Shown here in pieces: positions 12,407-24,494 of a DNA stretch of 64,000 nucleotides. The notes below the pieces were generated by a model. That model searched no databases, was not told the DNA's origin, and was given only the letters and a program-made list of their open reading frames with translations. The translations under genes were made by a program, and so were the position numbers. The DNA is from Krasilnikovozyma curviuscula (taxonomy: Eukaryota > Basidiomycota > Tremellomycetes > Cystofilobasidiales > Mrakiaceae). Within the stretch, counting starts at the first letter, position 1. Each line of letters begins with the position of its first letter. The stretch lies in NCBI GenBank assembly GCA_014825775.1, contig MVAQ01000110.1, positions 1-64,000 on the forward strand. Direction: 5' to 3'.

Positions 12407-12743
12407 AAATTGCTGTCAATATTTTGGCCGAGTGAAATAATAATAATAATAAAAATAAGAGCCAAGCGTTTAATGGAGGCTCGTTTTTTGGACCTTCACT
12501 CGACCGAGCTGCAGTTTACTTTACTTGTGGAATGAGACACCGCCAGTCCTTTCTACCACAGTAGCAACGGTCGACCCATCAAACTGGCGTTAGTGTCGCT
12601 CTATTTCCTAGAGCTGCAAACTTGGGAGGGTATAATTGCTAGGTTTGTTACCTCTTTCCAGCCTCAGAGCCGGCCCTCAGATTCGAGCAGCTGACCTTCT
12701 ACATGCTTCGCTCTCAGGCCATTGAGACTTTCTGGTGTCTTCA
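12407..12743. other. Intergenic region between tandem regulators
   Basis: Holds the 3' end of the upstream regulator (an AATAATAATAATAAAAATAA stretch near 12437-12456, possibly a polyadenylation region) and the promoter of the downstream one. No gene was seen. Confidence 0.5.
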
Positions 12744-15594
12744 ATGCCTAAAGAAGGATCTCTTGCCAAGGGAGCGAAGCCCAACGCTCTTCGTAGGAAT
12801 GCTGCCTGTGAAAAGTGCAGGGTCCGCAAGCTTCGCTGCGACGCTGCCCGCCCGATCTGCAACACATGTCTGAAGAGCTACAACTACTCGATACAGCACC
12901 TCACTCCTGACCAAATCCCACCAGGTGGTCCACCTCACTGCGTTTATCTCTTTCCTGCATCAGCACCATCGTCCGTTCAACCTGCAGTTCAACATTTCTC
13001 AGCCTCCGTCTCAGCTCCTGTACAAACCTCGTCGATTGATTCATCGCCGTCAGAGATCGACCCAAATGTCGCTTCTAGAGTCTCCTTCCTTGAGGACAGG
13101 CTGAAGTCACTTGAGCAGCTACTCATGCTACAACCTAACCAGAGTGCGCCGTACGCCCCTCCACTTCAAAATCCACCCCCCGACAAGTCGCGAGCCGGCA
13201 GCTCAGGCGCCCTTGAAAACTTGGAGCCGTTGAATGTCAAGGATGATATAGTGAATGAGCTGCTCCTTCTCCATTCTCATCCTGCACCAACCGACGCGAG
13301 TTCCTCGACTAGTTTTCTCTCAATTCACCCTTCCTCCTCATCGACAACTTCCCTAGCTTGTGATCCTTCGCTACTCACAGCTCCGACTACTCACGAGACA
13401 CATTTGCATCAACCATTAAAACTTCTCTCGGCCACCTCATTCTCACCAACTGGCTTGTTCTCCCCTTCCACTAGTCAAGGAGAGGACATCTCACACCTTA
13501 GAAGACCCATCAACAGTAACACCGCCCCAAACTCAATATTTTCATCGTTTGATGGTGATGGAATCGCAGATGAGAGGAGCCACGTATTTGCAACTGCTGC
13601 CGCTGATTTCGGCATCGGGATTGACGAGTTGTCACAGGACTTGCTGTTTGAAGGGTGGCCAAGGTATCTTCCTTCGCCGGAGAACATGGAGTTGATGTGA
13701 GTAGTAATAGCCTGTTCCTATTTAATAAGTCTGAATGAGAGGATACTGATCACCCCTCCCGTCTTAACCAGCCTTCGAACGTTCTTCCAAAACCAGCCTT
13801 TCGCCAAAGTGTTGTTCAATGAGACTCGCTTGATCTTTCGTATCTCCCTTCCTTCATCACATCGTGATTTTCCTCACCCAGGTGAGATTCCAGCGGCTAA
13901 ATTCATACGATCGAGCAGATACTAATGAAACAATACGTTACATTTCATCAGCCGTTCTTCATGCCATCTGTGCATCCTCGGCTCGTTTCTTACCAATTCC
14001 AGCAACCCCACCAACAGACCAGTCCTTCAAGCCACCTCCCAACAAATGGGAGTATGGTTCCGATCGCATAGGTAAGACGTCGTTCAACCGCGACTTCTTC
14101 CAGCCAGAAGAAAACCTCATGGACGTCCTTCTTAATGAGTCCTCTGAGGATTTTGGAGCGCGACATACGAGACTGTCTACTCTGTACACCCAGCAAAGTC
14201 TTCACTTTGCTTCGGATTGGTTTTCGCTGGCTCAAGCTACGTAAGAGTCATCACTTTCTTCTTAATCCCTTATTACAGTTGCTGTTATTTAATACCAATC
14301 ATGCTATCTTATTCAGGCTCGTCCTTAGCTACAGTCATCATCAGAGCAACATGGGTTTGAAAGCGTATACCGACATTGGACTTGCAGCCCGTCTCTGTGG
14401 GCCTCTCGGTGTCCTGCTTGAGCCAGGGCAGACCAAAGAAGATGGTAGTCGAATGAGCTACATGGCTCCTCCAGAAAATCATATTGACATAGTCGAGCGC
14501 CAGAACCTCCTCTGGCTCCTCCTCTCGCAGGACACCGTCATCTCGCTTCGATCAGGCTGGAGCTCATCGTTTGTGGACGACGATATCGTCGTCGGTCTCC
14601 CCGTCTCTCCAGCAACATTCACACAGACACCACCAGAACCAACGCAATACCTATACACCTCCAACATCTTCAACACGCACCCGCCGGAACACAGGACGTC
14701 CTTCAGTGTAAGCATCAAGGCGATGCTCTTGCTCCGGCGTGTCGTGCAGCTCACGCGAAGAGTGCGACACAGGAGAATGGGTGACCCTAGAGGAACCCCA
14801 GAGTTCTTGTATCTTGAAGGACTCCTCGCGAGCTTTACGAGGAACTTCCCGGCGTCGTTGAAGAATGTGCTGCAGTCGACGGCAGGGAGGAAGTCTGTTG
14901 ATTGCGAGCTGGCTCTCGCCCACTCGATCCCATACTTGTAAGTTCCCATTCACCCTTGTTTTTTCTGTGTAAACTAACTCCCACTCTTATCTACTCATTT
15001 CTTTCATCGTGTTCATCAGGGCGATCATTCTTTTACACGAGCGGTACGCTGACGGTGAGTCTATCCAATATCTCTGCGCAAACTTTATCAAAGCTTAAGC
15101 GTTGTTTTCTTGTCATTTTCTCCTCTTATCATAGTTGGTGATGACTTCGACCTCTCCTCTCCCAAGCTCCTAGCAGCCGTTAGAATGCTGCTCACCCAGC
15201 TCTACACGCTGAGCGCAACGAGCTTTGATTTCTCACAGTTCTACCTCCTTCAAGCCTTCTGTTGGTGAGCTCAAGTCCGTTTCTTCCGTCAATTTCCAAG
15301 CTCTCATCTTTGTACATCTTTCCCTCTTGAAGGTTTTCTGCGGCGACGACTCTGGTCAAGTTTGTGCGCGCCGCAGAAGCTCGAAGGGACAAGATCTCGT
15401 CCCAAGCACACAGGGACGAGATTACGATATTTCGGTAAGTTTTAGTTTCTTATCAAGTACGCAAAGTACCAGTTGCTGATGCTCTAGTGTCATCGTGCAG
15501 GTTGGCAATTAGTCAGGTTGCTCAGAGATTTCCACTTGGTGTGCTCTACTTGGACCAGTTAGACAATCGGACCGCTGATCTTCCAGGATGCTAG
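12744..15594 (+). CDS. Second Zn2Cys6 transcription factor, tandem neighbour
   Basis: Eight exons: 12744-13696, 13772-13881, 13952-14240, 14317-14937, 15020-15054, 15135-15264, 15333-15434, 15501-15594; 777 aa. The zinc cluster starts at residue about 22: CEKCRVRKLRC, six residues, CNTC, then an expanded 23-residue loop before the sixth Cys (GGPPHC). A Ser/Pro-rich linker follows, with a short heptad-like stretch (SRVSFLEDRLKSLEQLLML). The large regulatory domain contains AVLHAICASSARFLP, a conserved SHHQSNMGLKAYTDIGLAARL segment type, and a C-terminal helical region ending NRTADLPGC. This layout is common in basidiomycete regulators of unknown targets. It lies in the same orientation 337 nt after the previous regulator, but sequence similarity between the two is limited to domain type, so recent duplication is not indicated. 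Confidence 0.88.
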
Positions 15595-16211
15595 TTTCTT
15601 TAGAAGGAATATGTAGAATCATTGTTGTCTCAGGGTCATAGTGAGAATGGTTAGGTGCATTGGTGGATCGCCATCGCTGCATTTTTTTCTCTATTTTCTT
15701 TCAGGTTTTGTATTCCTCGCAACAAAATGTTACTTTTTTTTCATTATTCTCTTAATTCTTTAAACAAACCTAAGTGAACACTTTGGTGGAGCTGTTCCTC
15801 GGTAGAGCTACGCAACCCTGCTAATGGCTCTGTGGTGACGTGCCACTTTCCACTCGTGGCGGGCGTCGCGCTTCCTACTTCTTTAGCATTGCCTTCTTCA
15901 TTCTTCCACCGTCACTCACTAGCATTCTGGCTCTCAGTATCAACTGCAGTTTGTGCTTAGGGGCTAGTTCACCAATAATCTAGCTTTCTATGGCCGGTGA
16001 ATTTCTTGTTTTCGTCCTGCCGCTGGAGCTGCGGAGATGCTCGACCGGGAGGATGGACAAATCTACACGGATGTCCAGCCTCGAGAGATCTCTTTATAAA
16101 GGGGGTTATGTTCTTTGAGTTAGACATGCTGACCAACTCCGCTCTCTTCTTTCCTTGTTTGCCTGAAGAAACCTCCAAAAAAAACAATCCGAGAAAAACA
16201 ATCGCCGCAAA
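15595..16211. other. Intergenic, no supported gene
   Basis: T-rich 3' UTR (15660-15770), then the upstream region of the SNG1-like gene. No recognisable gene or RNA. Confidence 0.5.
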
Positions 16212-18249
16212 ATGACAGCCCCAAGCCAAGGAACAGATTCTGAGCGAAGCACCAACAACGAGCAGCAACTTACAGCAGAGAGAAATCTCAGTGCTAGAAG
16301 AGGAGAAGATGGGGAGGGCTACGCTGTGGGCGACGCTGTGAGTCTTTACTGGGTCAGACGTCAGAAGATGTGCATCGTATCAGACCATCTCTTGTCTCAA
16401 TTTCAGGGAGACACATTAATTCACACATCATCATCATCAGGTCTACAAAAGCTCTCACATGGCTGTAAGGAACACTCGTAATGAGTGAACTAGTCAGGTC
16501 TGTATTGAAACTTTATTTGTCGGGCTAGTCTGGGATCCTGAGGTTGCGAAGTTCAGAGAGAAATATTTCAAGATTGTGGGCATGACTGTTGTCCTTTCGG
16601 TAATTGTGGTTTGGCTCTGTCTTCCATTCTACTGGTGAGTTCTCCTCCGGAAATAATAAAGATAATGTATACTGACTGTGGGATTGTGGGTTCAAAGGGG
16701 ATCCCTTTGGAAAGAGCGATCGTTCAGCAACCGCCTTACTACTTATTTAATTGACCTAGATGGTGGGTCAGAAGTGTCTCAAGCTATCACATCGGCAGTC
16801 TCGACCTATCCCTCATCGGGTGCTCTCGGATGGACGTGGTCTCAAAATGCAACGCTCAGATCGGTTGCTGCAGTCGAAGCGGCAATATTGAACAACAATG
16901 CTTGGTCAGCTATTGTTATTGCTCAAGGTACATCTGAGAGACTTGCCGCTGCGCGAGCTTCAGGAAACTCCTCTTATGACCCCAAGGGCGCGGTACTGGG
17001 GGTATACCAAACAGCAAGAAATGAGCAAGCGGCAGGGAATTTCATTGGTCAGTAGATATGATATTTTTACGTCAATGTGATTCTAACTTAACATATCAAT
17101 CTTAGTATCTACCTTCAGCTCTGAAATTCTCCCTGCTCTCGCTCAAGTATCTGCCAAATCCTCAGCAGCATATATGGCGGCTCACGCCAGTAACCAAACT
17201 GCATTGAATCTCCTTGTATCAGTTCCAACAACAATTTCTGGCTGTTATAGTATGACTAACACTGATCTCAGACCTTACACAGCGACGGTTGCCTCTGCTG
17301 TCACCCTTGTTGGTCTAATCTACCTTCTGGTGTTGAGTTTCATTCTAGTAAGCTACCCCCTCTACTTACACATTAACCGGTCTCTATTTAGCGTGATGAT
17401 GCTGAATCTATCTTCAACAGACGATGTCACACGAAGCTGCCCGAGCTGTCATCTCCCCATGGCTGAACAACAGATCTTACATCATCCTCCGATTGGTGGT
17501 ACCAGGAATCGCCTATGGCATCGTATCGTTCTTCTTCGGCCTCATCAATCTGCCTTTCAAGGTTCCCTTTGGCGCTCACTTCGGGTACGCTGGAGGTTTC
17601 TTCCTATGGTGGATTTTCCTCTGGCTAGCGATGTCAAGTCTAGGATATGCGACCGAATCGGTCGTTACACTTATTGGGCCCAAATTCATGGCGTTCTTCT
17701 TGGTAAGTGCTGTCTTAGGACTCTTCCAAGCAGAGCTTTGATCGATGACTCCTTTGCTATTTCAGATTCCACTGATTGTAAGACCACCTTCGTTCTAGAG
17801 TTGAACGGTAACTGAGCCCCTCTTGCTGTCACAGATCATCAACGTATCAGAAGCCTCCGTTCCCATCGATTTGCAACCATGGATCTACCGTATTGGTTAT
17901 GCGTCAGTAGATTAATTAGAATCTAAACTAGCGTCCAAAACTAACATTCTCTCTTTCGTCTCGTAAGATTACCCTTCTACAATCTTCAAGAGGCCGTCAG
18001 AACAGTGGGTTTCTATCTTATTAGAAGATGAAATTAAACCCACCACTCGTAACTGATAATTCCGCTTCTTCACTGTCACAGATTATCTTCAATACCAAAA
18101 ATAAGCTTGGATTGAACGCTGGGGTCTTGGTTGCTTGGATTGCTGTCAGCTTTGTCACATTGACGATGTTCACTTTGATGATGCGCTGGAGAGAGCAGAA
18201 GGTCTTCACGAAGGAAGCCACCAAGGGTGTTGAGAAAGCTCGATTGTGA
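16212..18249 (+). CDS. SNG1/DUF3533-family multi-pass membrane protein
   Basis: Related to yeast Sng1, a plasma-membrane protein linked to nitrosoguanidine resistance and lipid asymmetry signalling. Exons 16212-16337, 16441-16464 (uncertain), 16498-16634, 16698-17047, 17106-17347, 17421-17702, 17766-17777, 17835-17902, 17968-18004, 18082-18249; about 481 aa. The order is family-typical: a cytosolic N-terminus; WDPEVAKFREKYFK before the first TM (VVLSVIVVWLCLPFYW); a lumenal/external domain with SLWKERSFSNRL, LIDLDGG, AWSAIVIAQG and Asn-glycosylation sites; then TMs in the second half (ATVASAVTLVGLIYLLVLSF, GGFFLWWIFLWLAMSSLGYA) and the conserved LQPWIYRIGYALPFYNLQE. The C-tail is short and basic. 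The 24-nt second exon would require a 33-nt intron, so exon 1 may instead join directly to 16498; both keep frame. Exon 7 is a 12-nt micro-exon (Ile-Pro-Leu-Ile). Confidence 0.85.
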
Positions 18250-20188
18250 TCTTTTATTATTATTATTATTTTAGTCTTTCTTTTCCACACTTTTGTATAA
18301 CAATCTATCTCATCATTGTAGGATATTCTTATTCTCTGTGCCGAGTAGGTTTCACCGACAGATTGCGAGACACTACAATAAGCTTCCCGTCTTCTCATCA
18401 GAATTGGAAAGATGGTTCTTAACGGTATCTGTGATGTCCTTGTCTTATGCCTGCAAGCTCATCTGACCAAAACCTTGGTCCTGGTTAAGGTTTCGTAAAC
18501 CAATCTTTTTCAATTTGATGAGGAAAGTTTGGTGCTGGGAATGGAACTTGATGATTTAAAGTCAAAGTATTCCTTCTGTCAAGTTTTCAACGCAAATGTC
18601 AACGATGATCTAGGCACTTCTCCATTCATGAGTAGCTCGGCCTCGAGAGAAGGCATGCTGGAACCAGACGTTGGACCTGTAACTAGGAAAAAGAAAGGGT
18701 AACTGCATTGAAGAGCGGCTCTACACCTTTTGTGACCTGTTCGATAGAATCGAGTCTTCAAAACACCTTAAGCATGTCAAACTCGCTGGGCTGAAGTTGT
18801 CCTACGCTTGTAGAGAGTGGTGCAATGATACAAAACTCTCTTTTCAAGGAACTTTCATTCCAAACCATCAAAGCTTCAATTTGAAGAGCAGTGCTGTGGT
18901 GCCGGTTGAAGACGTTTCTGTTTGTCGACAGGTTTTGGCTCCATAGAGTCACTTTCATTCACGGATCCCAGCTTTCGACTACTACCGATAGTGCAACAAT
19001 CATTTCAATTTATTGGATGAAAGGAACTCAAGACGCTTGGTTATTCAAGTGTCTCTACGCAAGTTGAAACCCGCCTGCCGACTGGCTTGACTCATGGCGC
19101 ACCCGAAGGAGGATTATGTAAAATGCGATTGTTCACCTGACATAACTTTCACTAGTTTTCCAAGAGATAAAAATCATGAGCAATTGAACGTATAGTAACT
19201 CTGAGTAACACACAGAGTGAGTGAGAGAGAGGGAGCGTAGGCATGCTAGCGCTGTGCAGTTCTGGGAACCGAAGGGCAGGGCAAGGCAATGTATGTAATT
19301 CTGTACCGCTCGCGTCCTAACCCTCCATGAGTATGACCAATCGGCTCTCGAACATCTGATGCCAGTCCGTCCCAAGGATCCGCTATTCTTACTTTTTAAT
19401 GACTAAGCTTTTCGCGATACTGTATAAGTGCTGGAGACACAACCCATCTGCAAGTGTACTGCTTTATCTCACCTCGATATGCAACGATGATATAAATTAG
19501 TAAGTACAAAATTCAATTTGATCCAGCATTAATGTCAAAAAATGTAGTATGTGAAGACAACCTAGAACATTGTTCGAGAGCGTAAACAACCTCCATGATT
19601 TGCGAACAAGCCGACATCGACCGATACTAGCAACAGACCCCTTTCTGATTCCGCTATCACTTGTCTTATTCTTGAAGCTCGTCTACTATACTGTACTGAC
19701 TCTCTTGTTGTATCCTTTGTCCTCTCAATTGCTTGTCTGGTTTGCAACCATATTGGTGAGACTTAACACTCTACGAGGCCTAGGCTATGGAAGCTTTTGA
19801 CTCTGTTAAAGTAAATCTCCTTGATTTCATGAGCGCCATGCCCACTGCCTTTGCACTTTGCCCTCAAGGGAAGGGCTTCACTAAATCAGTCGTGCGGTAC
19901 GCGGCGCGCGAAAAATTGTGAAGCAGAATATATGAGAAGTTTGGTCTTTGAACATGAACTACATCCTTCCAGGCTTCAGGTATGTACAATATGTTGAGAA
20001 ATTTTTCATTCGTATCCTTTTAGAGCTTACTTGGCCCATCTGTAACAGGTACTCTACTCATACGATCTGAAACTGTCACTAATTCAAGGGGCAGACTTCT
20101 ACTATTCGGTACGACCCCCCGTCTTTCTTCTTTGGCAAAGCTTGCTGAATTATACCAGAATTGCTTACTCATAAATACCTTTTGTTAG
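18250..20188. other. Long intergenic stretch, no supported gene
   Basis: About 1.9 kb with only short frames. A TTATTATTATTATTATT repeat at about 18255-18271 begins the 3' region of the SNG1-like gene. The frame at 19570-19800 encodes a hydrophobic segment but has no family match or spliced context. No RNA gene or transposon ends were recognised. Confidence 0.45.
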
Positions 20189-21214
20189 ATGGTTCAGGTT
20201 TCGAGTTCTGTAGCTCAGTTCACAGACCTCCCAATTGAAATTATTAAAACGATCCTCTCCCACGCTATCCTGCCTTCGGATCCTACCTCAATCAGCATTC
20301 TCTGTGTCTCTCGATATTTCTACGATGAGGGAACAAAACTGTTCTACATGACAGTGGAGCTCAAGAACTGGAATGCGTTCTGCCGGTTTCTAGGTTGTTG
20401 GTTCGAAGTGTCGGAGGGATCCGAAAACAATCTTCATAAAGCCTCAACACTTGTCCAATTGACGAGAAAAGGGTTTTCTCGTTCTACATTTAAACATGTG
20501 AGTGACAGAAAAGTTATTTTTACTTTAATCTAGCCTGCTGGATGCTGACCATGTAGCTCTTTCTAATCTCGTTACTTGCCCTCCGTACAGGTCCAAACTC
20601 TCTACATCTCGAGATCAGTATTCGGCCCACTTTCCCAAATTACTTCTTCACTGAGCCATGACCAATTGATTCTGCGCTCATCATTCAACATCCAGTCTCT
20701 CCTCCCATCCCTCAAACACCTTCACATCTCTGAAACCTCGCCTCTTGCGCTGGACACCCTTTTAGAAGATTTATGGCAGTCTTTGAATCTAGAGACCTCC
20801 ATTCATCTGGATCTTCGAGGACTGGAGCTGGAAAGGGTGAAGTTCTTTTCGCCAAGAGCTCACCGATTGGTTCAGCGAGCAACAAGTCTTCACTTCCAAG
20901 ATACACATAAAGCTAACGAGCTCTTCAAAACAAATCGCCAGTACAACTACTCTTCTCTGATTAATTTGCAGAGTATCACCTTTGATTGCGTTTTCGTAAC
21001 TCCTTCCAATACCAGCCTTTTTACTGGGTTGCACTTTGTGCTACCACAACTTAGTCGAATAGATATCGTGAAGGCTATCTTCGAAGTGGATGGTAGTGGT
21101 GGAGGGGGCATTGAAGACCAAGTGATGAATAAGATGAAAGTGATGGAACCCAAGTTTGCCGATATTATCAAGGTTCGCAGTGTGGTTGGACGAGTGAGTG
21201 CGGTTTATCGTTGA
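20189..21214 (+). CDS. F-box-like protein, related to the gene at 5758
   Basis: Two exons, 20189-20497 and 20591-21214, joined in phase 0; 310 aa. The N-terminus has the F-box-like pattern DLPIEIIKTILSHAILPSD followed by CVSRYFYDEGTKLFYMTV. It aligns by eye with the start of the 5758-6978 protein (LPDEIIQQILFF...VSRGFYELGIRYL), so both belong to one local family. The remainder is leucine-rich (SLLPSLKHLHIS, LDLRGLELERVKF) without a clear repeat. A probable role is substrate recognition in an SCF ubiquitin ligase; the substrate is unknown. A Gly run sits near the C-terminus. Confidence 0.72.
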
Positions 21215-21423
21215 GATTGATTTCTCCAATTCGCTTACCAGTTTTTGTCGGCTTTCAGACACCGCTATCAGCTGCTTTTACTTATACTTGGACAAGCTGA
21301 GACTGCTGCAAGAATAAGTATAAAGTACTTATAACAAAATATAGATGTTGATTGATGACCAGACCGCTACAAATCAAAATAAAGCAAGACGCACACGCAA
21401 CCGCAAGCAAACAAAATCAACCT

Positions 21424-24261
21424 TTACCCTGACAACATGACCTTCAAACTTTTCCTCCTTGATCTTTTCCCCAGATCTTCCACGTTTTCCTCATCAGCCT
21501 TTGTTCTACTCCTCTTCTTCACAAAGCTAGCCTTCTCCATACCAACCTCAGTCACGCTTTGCTCGTCATCCCTCTGCATTACCACATTCAACACAGCAGC
21601 TACAAAAGGAGTCGGCTGCTTCGTAACCAGTGAAATATCTCCAAGAGCAGTGACCTCTAGGTCGTCAGGAACCACGGAGGTATCCCCCAAGACAGCGAAC
21701 TGGCGGGACTTCTTCGGCGTAACAACATCTTCAACCTCATCTTCCTCTTTTTCAATTTGTTTATTCCAGTTAGGATCATCTTGAGGTTGGAGCCGCTCTT
21801 CCTGCTTTGTTCCGAAATGGATCGACTGGGCCAGCCTTGAATCTTTATCAACAGAGAATGCTGACGAGATGACAGGAGGGATGGACGATCGTAAACGGTC
21901 GACGGGTTTCCGTGGTAGTGATGCTAGTATTGGTGCCGAATCCTCTTCCTTCCCTTCCACAACCTGTTCATTAACTTCAAAGGGCTCAGACTCAATGTTC
22001 TTTGTGTTTCTGTACCGTGTTTGGCTGGCTTGTCTGGGAGGTGAATGCGCGCCTTCTTCACCTTGTTCATCATCTTCCTCATTTTCTTCAGACTCAAGCT
22101 CATCTTCGTCTTCGTCGTCGAAACCATCATCTTCCGCTTCAATCTGGATTGCATTTTTCTTCCTTGCGACAGATGGTCTTGATGTGAGCTCGTTGATGGC
22201 AGCCTTCCCCTTTCCCTTTTTAGTGCTAAGCACCCTGCCCGATGTGTCTTGGAGTAGGAGTTTGGCATTGGCAGAACCTAGTTCTTTAGACGACAGCAAT
22301 GCTGTGGTGATGTCCGTACTGTTGGCTTTGCCGAGCCAGCCTTTGCATCGTTTGGCACCACAGAGACATTTCTGAGGCGGAAAAACCCTAACAAGTCAGG
22401 ATGTGATACAGTGAACAGGAGAAGAACAGGAGAAGCGAATGGCGTTTACCTTTGGAGCAGCAAGGTCTTTGGCAGCTTTTGACACAGATTTGGTCGAGAA
22501 ATTGTCAAAATTGTAGTTGTACGATAGCTAGTGGAATGTAGAAACCATGTGAGTCTCACTTCGCAGCCCTCGTCATTAACTGGAAAGAAAGCAGGAAACG
22601 AAACATACCTCTTCACCCGGAACGATGTTCCTTTTGGCAAAGAATCCAACCTCATACTCCTCTTCCCCCTTGCCCACCGTCGTGTACTTTCGGACCTCCA
22701 AATTGGGGTCGCAGGAATGGTTGACGAAGCGCGCAATGTTGCCCTTCATGCCAGCGTCTATAATTTCGTTCTCTCCATATTCAAGAGCATAGTAGTCGTG
22801 TCTGTCGGCATAAATACCTGGTGAAAAAGATGTGCTTGGTATGAGGGCGCGCGCGCAAGAGGGAATAGAAAAGGGGTGATAAAAGCGGACCTTCGACACG
22901 GTCATAGTAGTCTTCGATGGTGACAACTTCGCCTCGGTAATCAATGACAAAAGCACCTTTTGCGATGGCTGCCTTAGAACGGATACCATGGCCCCGCTTA
23001 CCGGTCTGGACAATTTCAGCGAGGATGAATTCGAGTCAGAAAGGTCAACCGTGGTGAACTGCTGAGAATCTCAAAAGCTCACGTAGAAGACTTCAATGTC
23101 GGCCTGCGCACGTTGGTGTAAAGGCCCGTTGGTACAATTGGAGCCAGTAGGACATGACTTCGGGTGGCAGAGATACTGCATCAATCTGTGCGTGCTTGTT
23201 AGCGGAGGGAAGGCAATTTCTGCATGCGAGTCCACGAACCTGTTCAAACAGTTTTCACCACAACACTCGCGCTGCACACGTGCTGGAGCGGGATTGCAGT
23301 GACACGAGATGACCATACAAAGATCCGGTTTGCGATTCGGGAACACATCTATCCCAACCAACAATACAGATTCCATTAGTCCATACTTCCCACAACAGCT
23401 TAGAAAAAAAAAAATTCACTGTGTTTGAGAGAAATGAATTTAGCAGGCTTGGGGATGTTTCCAAACTCATCTCGGAACTCGATAGCAACCCTGCGCCCAC
23501 TTTCATGTAAACCTTTCTCGTGCTCCCACGAAATATCAAACGGCAGGTCGAAATCCTTCCACCCTTGCTTGAGACCACCAGACGAGAGGAGCTCGGCACC
23601 GAAGTGCAGGGGCAGCGGGAGGTAGGGACCGGTGCTGCGTGAAACGGTCGGCCTGGAGAAGGACGCCAGGGATTTTCGAGGCCGGGTTCTGGCAGGAGAG
23701 TAGTCGCTGGAGACGGCTTCTGATCTCGAATACATCCCTGTGGTATGCCGTCCAAAGAAAAGAGGAAAGAACAAGGAGTTAGGACACTTCGTGCGAGGAG
23801 AATGAAAGAAGACAGCGAGCGGATGGCTGCTCACCTTGGGCGAGCCATTGTTTGGCGAGCATATGAGGAGGAAACTCGACCCCTGGTTCGTCCCAATGAT
23901 CAAACAGCACGGGTAGATCATAAACCGCTGCTCTCCTCTTCCTCACAGCCTGCTCCCTCGACCCACCACCACGGCCGACGCGTCGCTTTCTCCTCGGCTG
24001 ATCGTCATCGTCACTATCCTCATCGCTGCTGCTGTGGTTGTCGACGGAGGATGAGAGAGATGAGTCTGTGTCGATGGAAGATAGGTCCGAATCGTCCTCT
24101 GATCCAAACAAGTTCACCAGCGACGCTACGCCAGGTTTTGCTGCTGCTTGGGACGATGTGCTGGCTGATTCAATGTCCAGGATTGAAGAGGCTGACTCGA
24201 CTGTTGAGTTCATCAAAGATGTTGCAGGTTCAGAAGCCACGCTGGTGCCTGAGCCCAACAT
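21424..24261 (-). CDS. AWS-SET-post-SET histone lysine methyltransferase (ASH1/SET2-like)
   Basis: Eight exons on the minus strand: 24261-23835, 23737-23420, 23348-23240, 23185-23083, 23005-22891, 22817-22609, 22527-22450, 22371-21424; 768 aa. The order is: acidic/Ser-rich N-terminus with a basic RRKRRVGRGGG patch; AWS-type Cys cluster (SCHCNPAPARVQRECC, then CHPKSCPTGSNC); SET domain with TGKRGHGIRS, VIDYRGEVV, GNIARFVNHSCDPN (SAM and catalytic motif) and GEELSYNYNFD; post-SET KCLCGAKRCKGWLG; and a 300-residue acidic tail ending in basic RSRRKSLKVMLSG. AWS plus SET plus post-SET places it in the H3K36 group. I saw no WW or SRI region as in Set2, so an Ash1-like enzyme is favoured. All SET motif residues appear intact. 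The first ATG of the open N-terminal frame was used as start. Confidence 0.88.
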
Positions 24262-24494
24262 TGTCACTTGGTTTGAGGCTGAGTTCGTTCGGAGGCAACG
24301 AGGCGAGAGGAAAAAAAGTCAAAGCGACGCGCCTTTAATCTCGAAATTATACAAATTATCTACAGTGGAGAAAGTCGCCGGCGTTGGATGCAGAAATACA
24401 GATAATAGCATATATACATTCAATCTACATTTCCATCTCCGTTACAGCAAAAAATAGTCCCATACGAACGTGAACGCCTCTTACACACCCTTCT

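Noticed and set aside
19570..19800. 76-codon hydrophobic frame
   Set aside because: Looks membrane-like but stands alone in an A/T-rich intergenic region with no conserved motif.
21869..22375. Ser-rich open frame on the plus strand, 168 codons
   Set aside because: It mirrors the acidic tail of the SET protein on the opposite strand and has no independent support.
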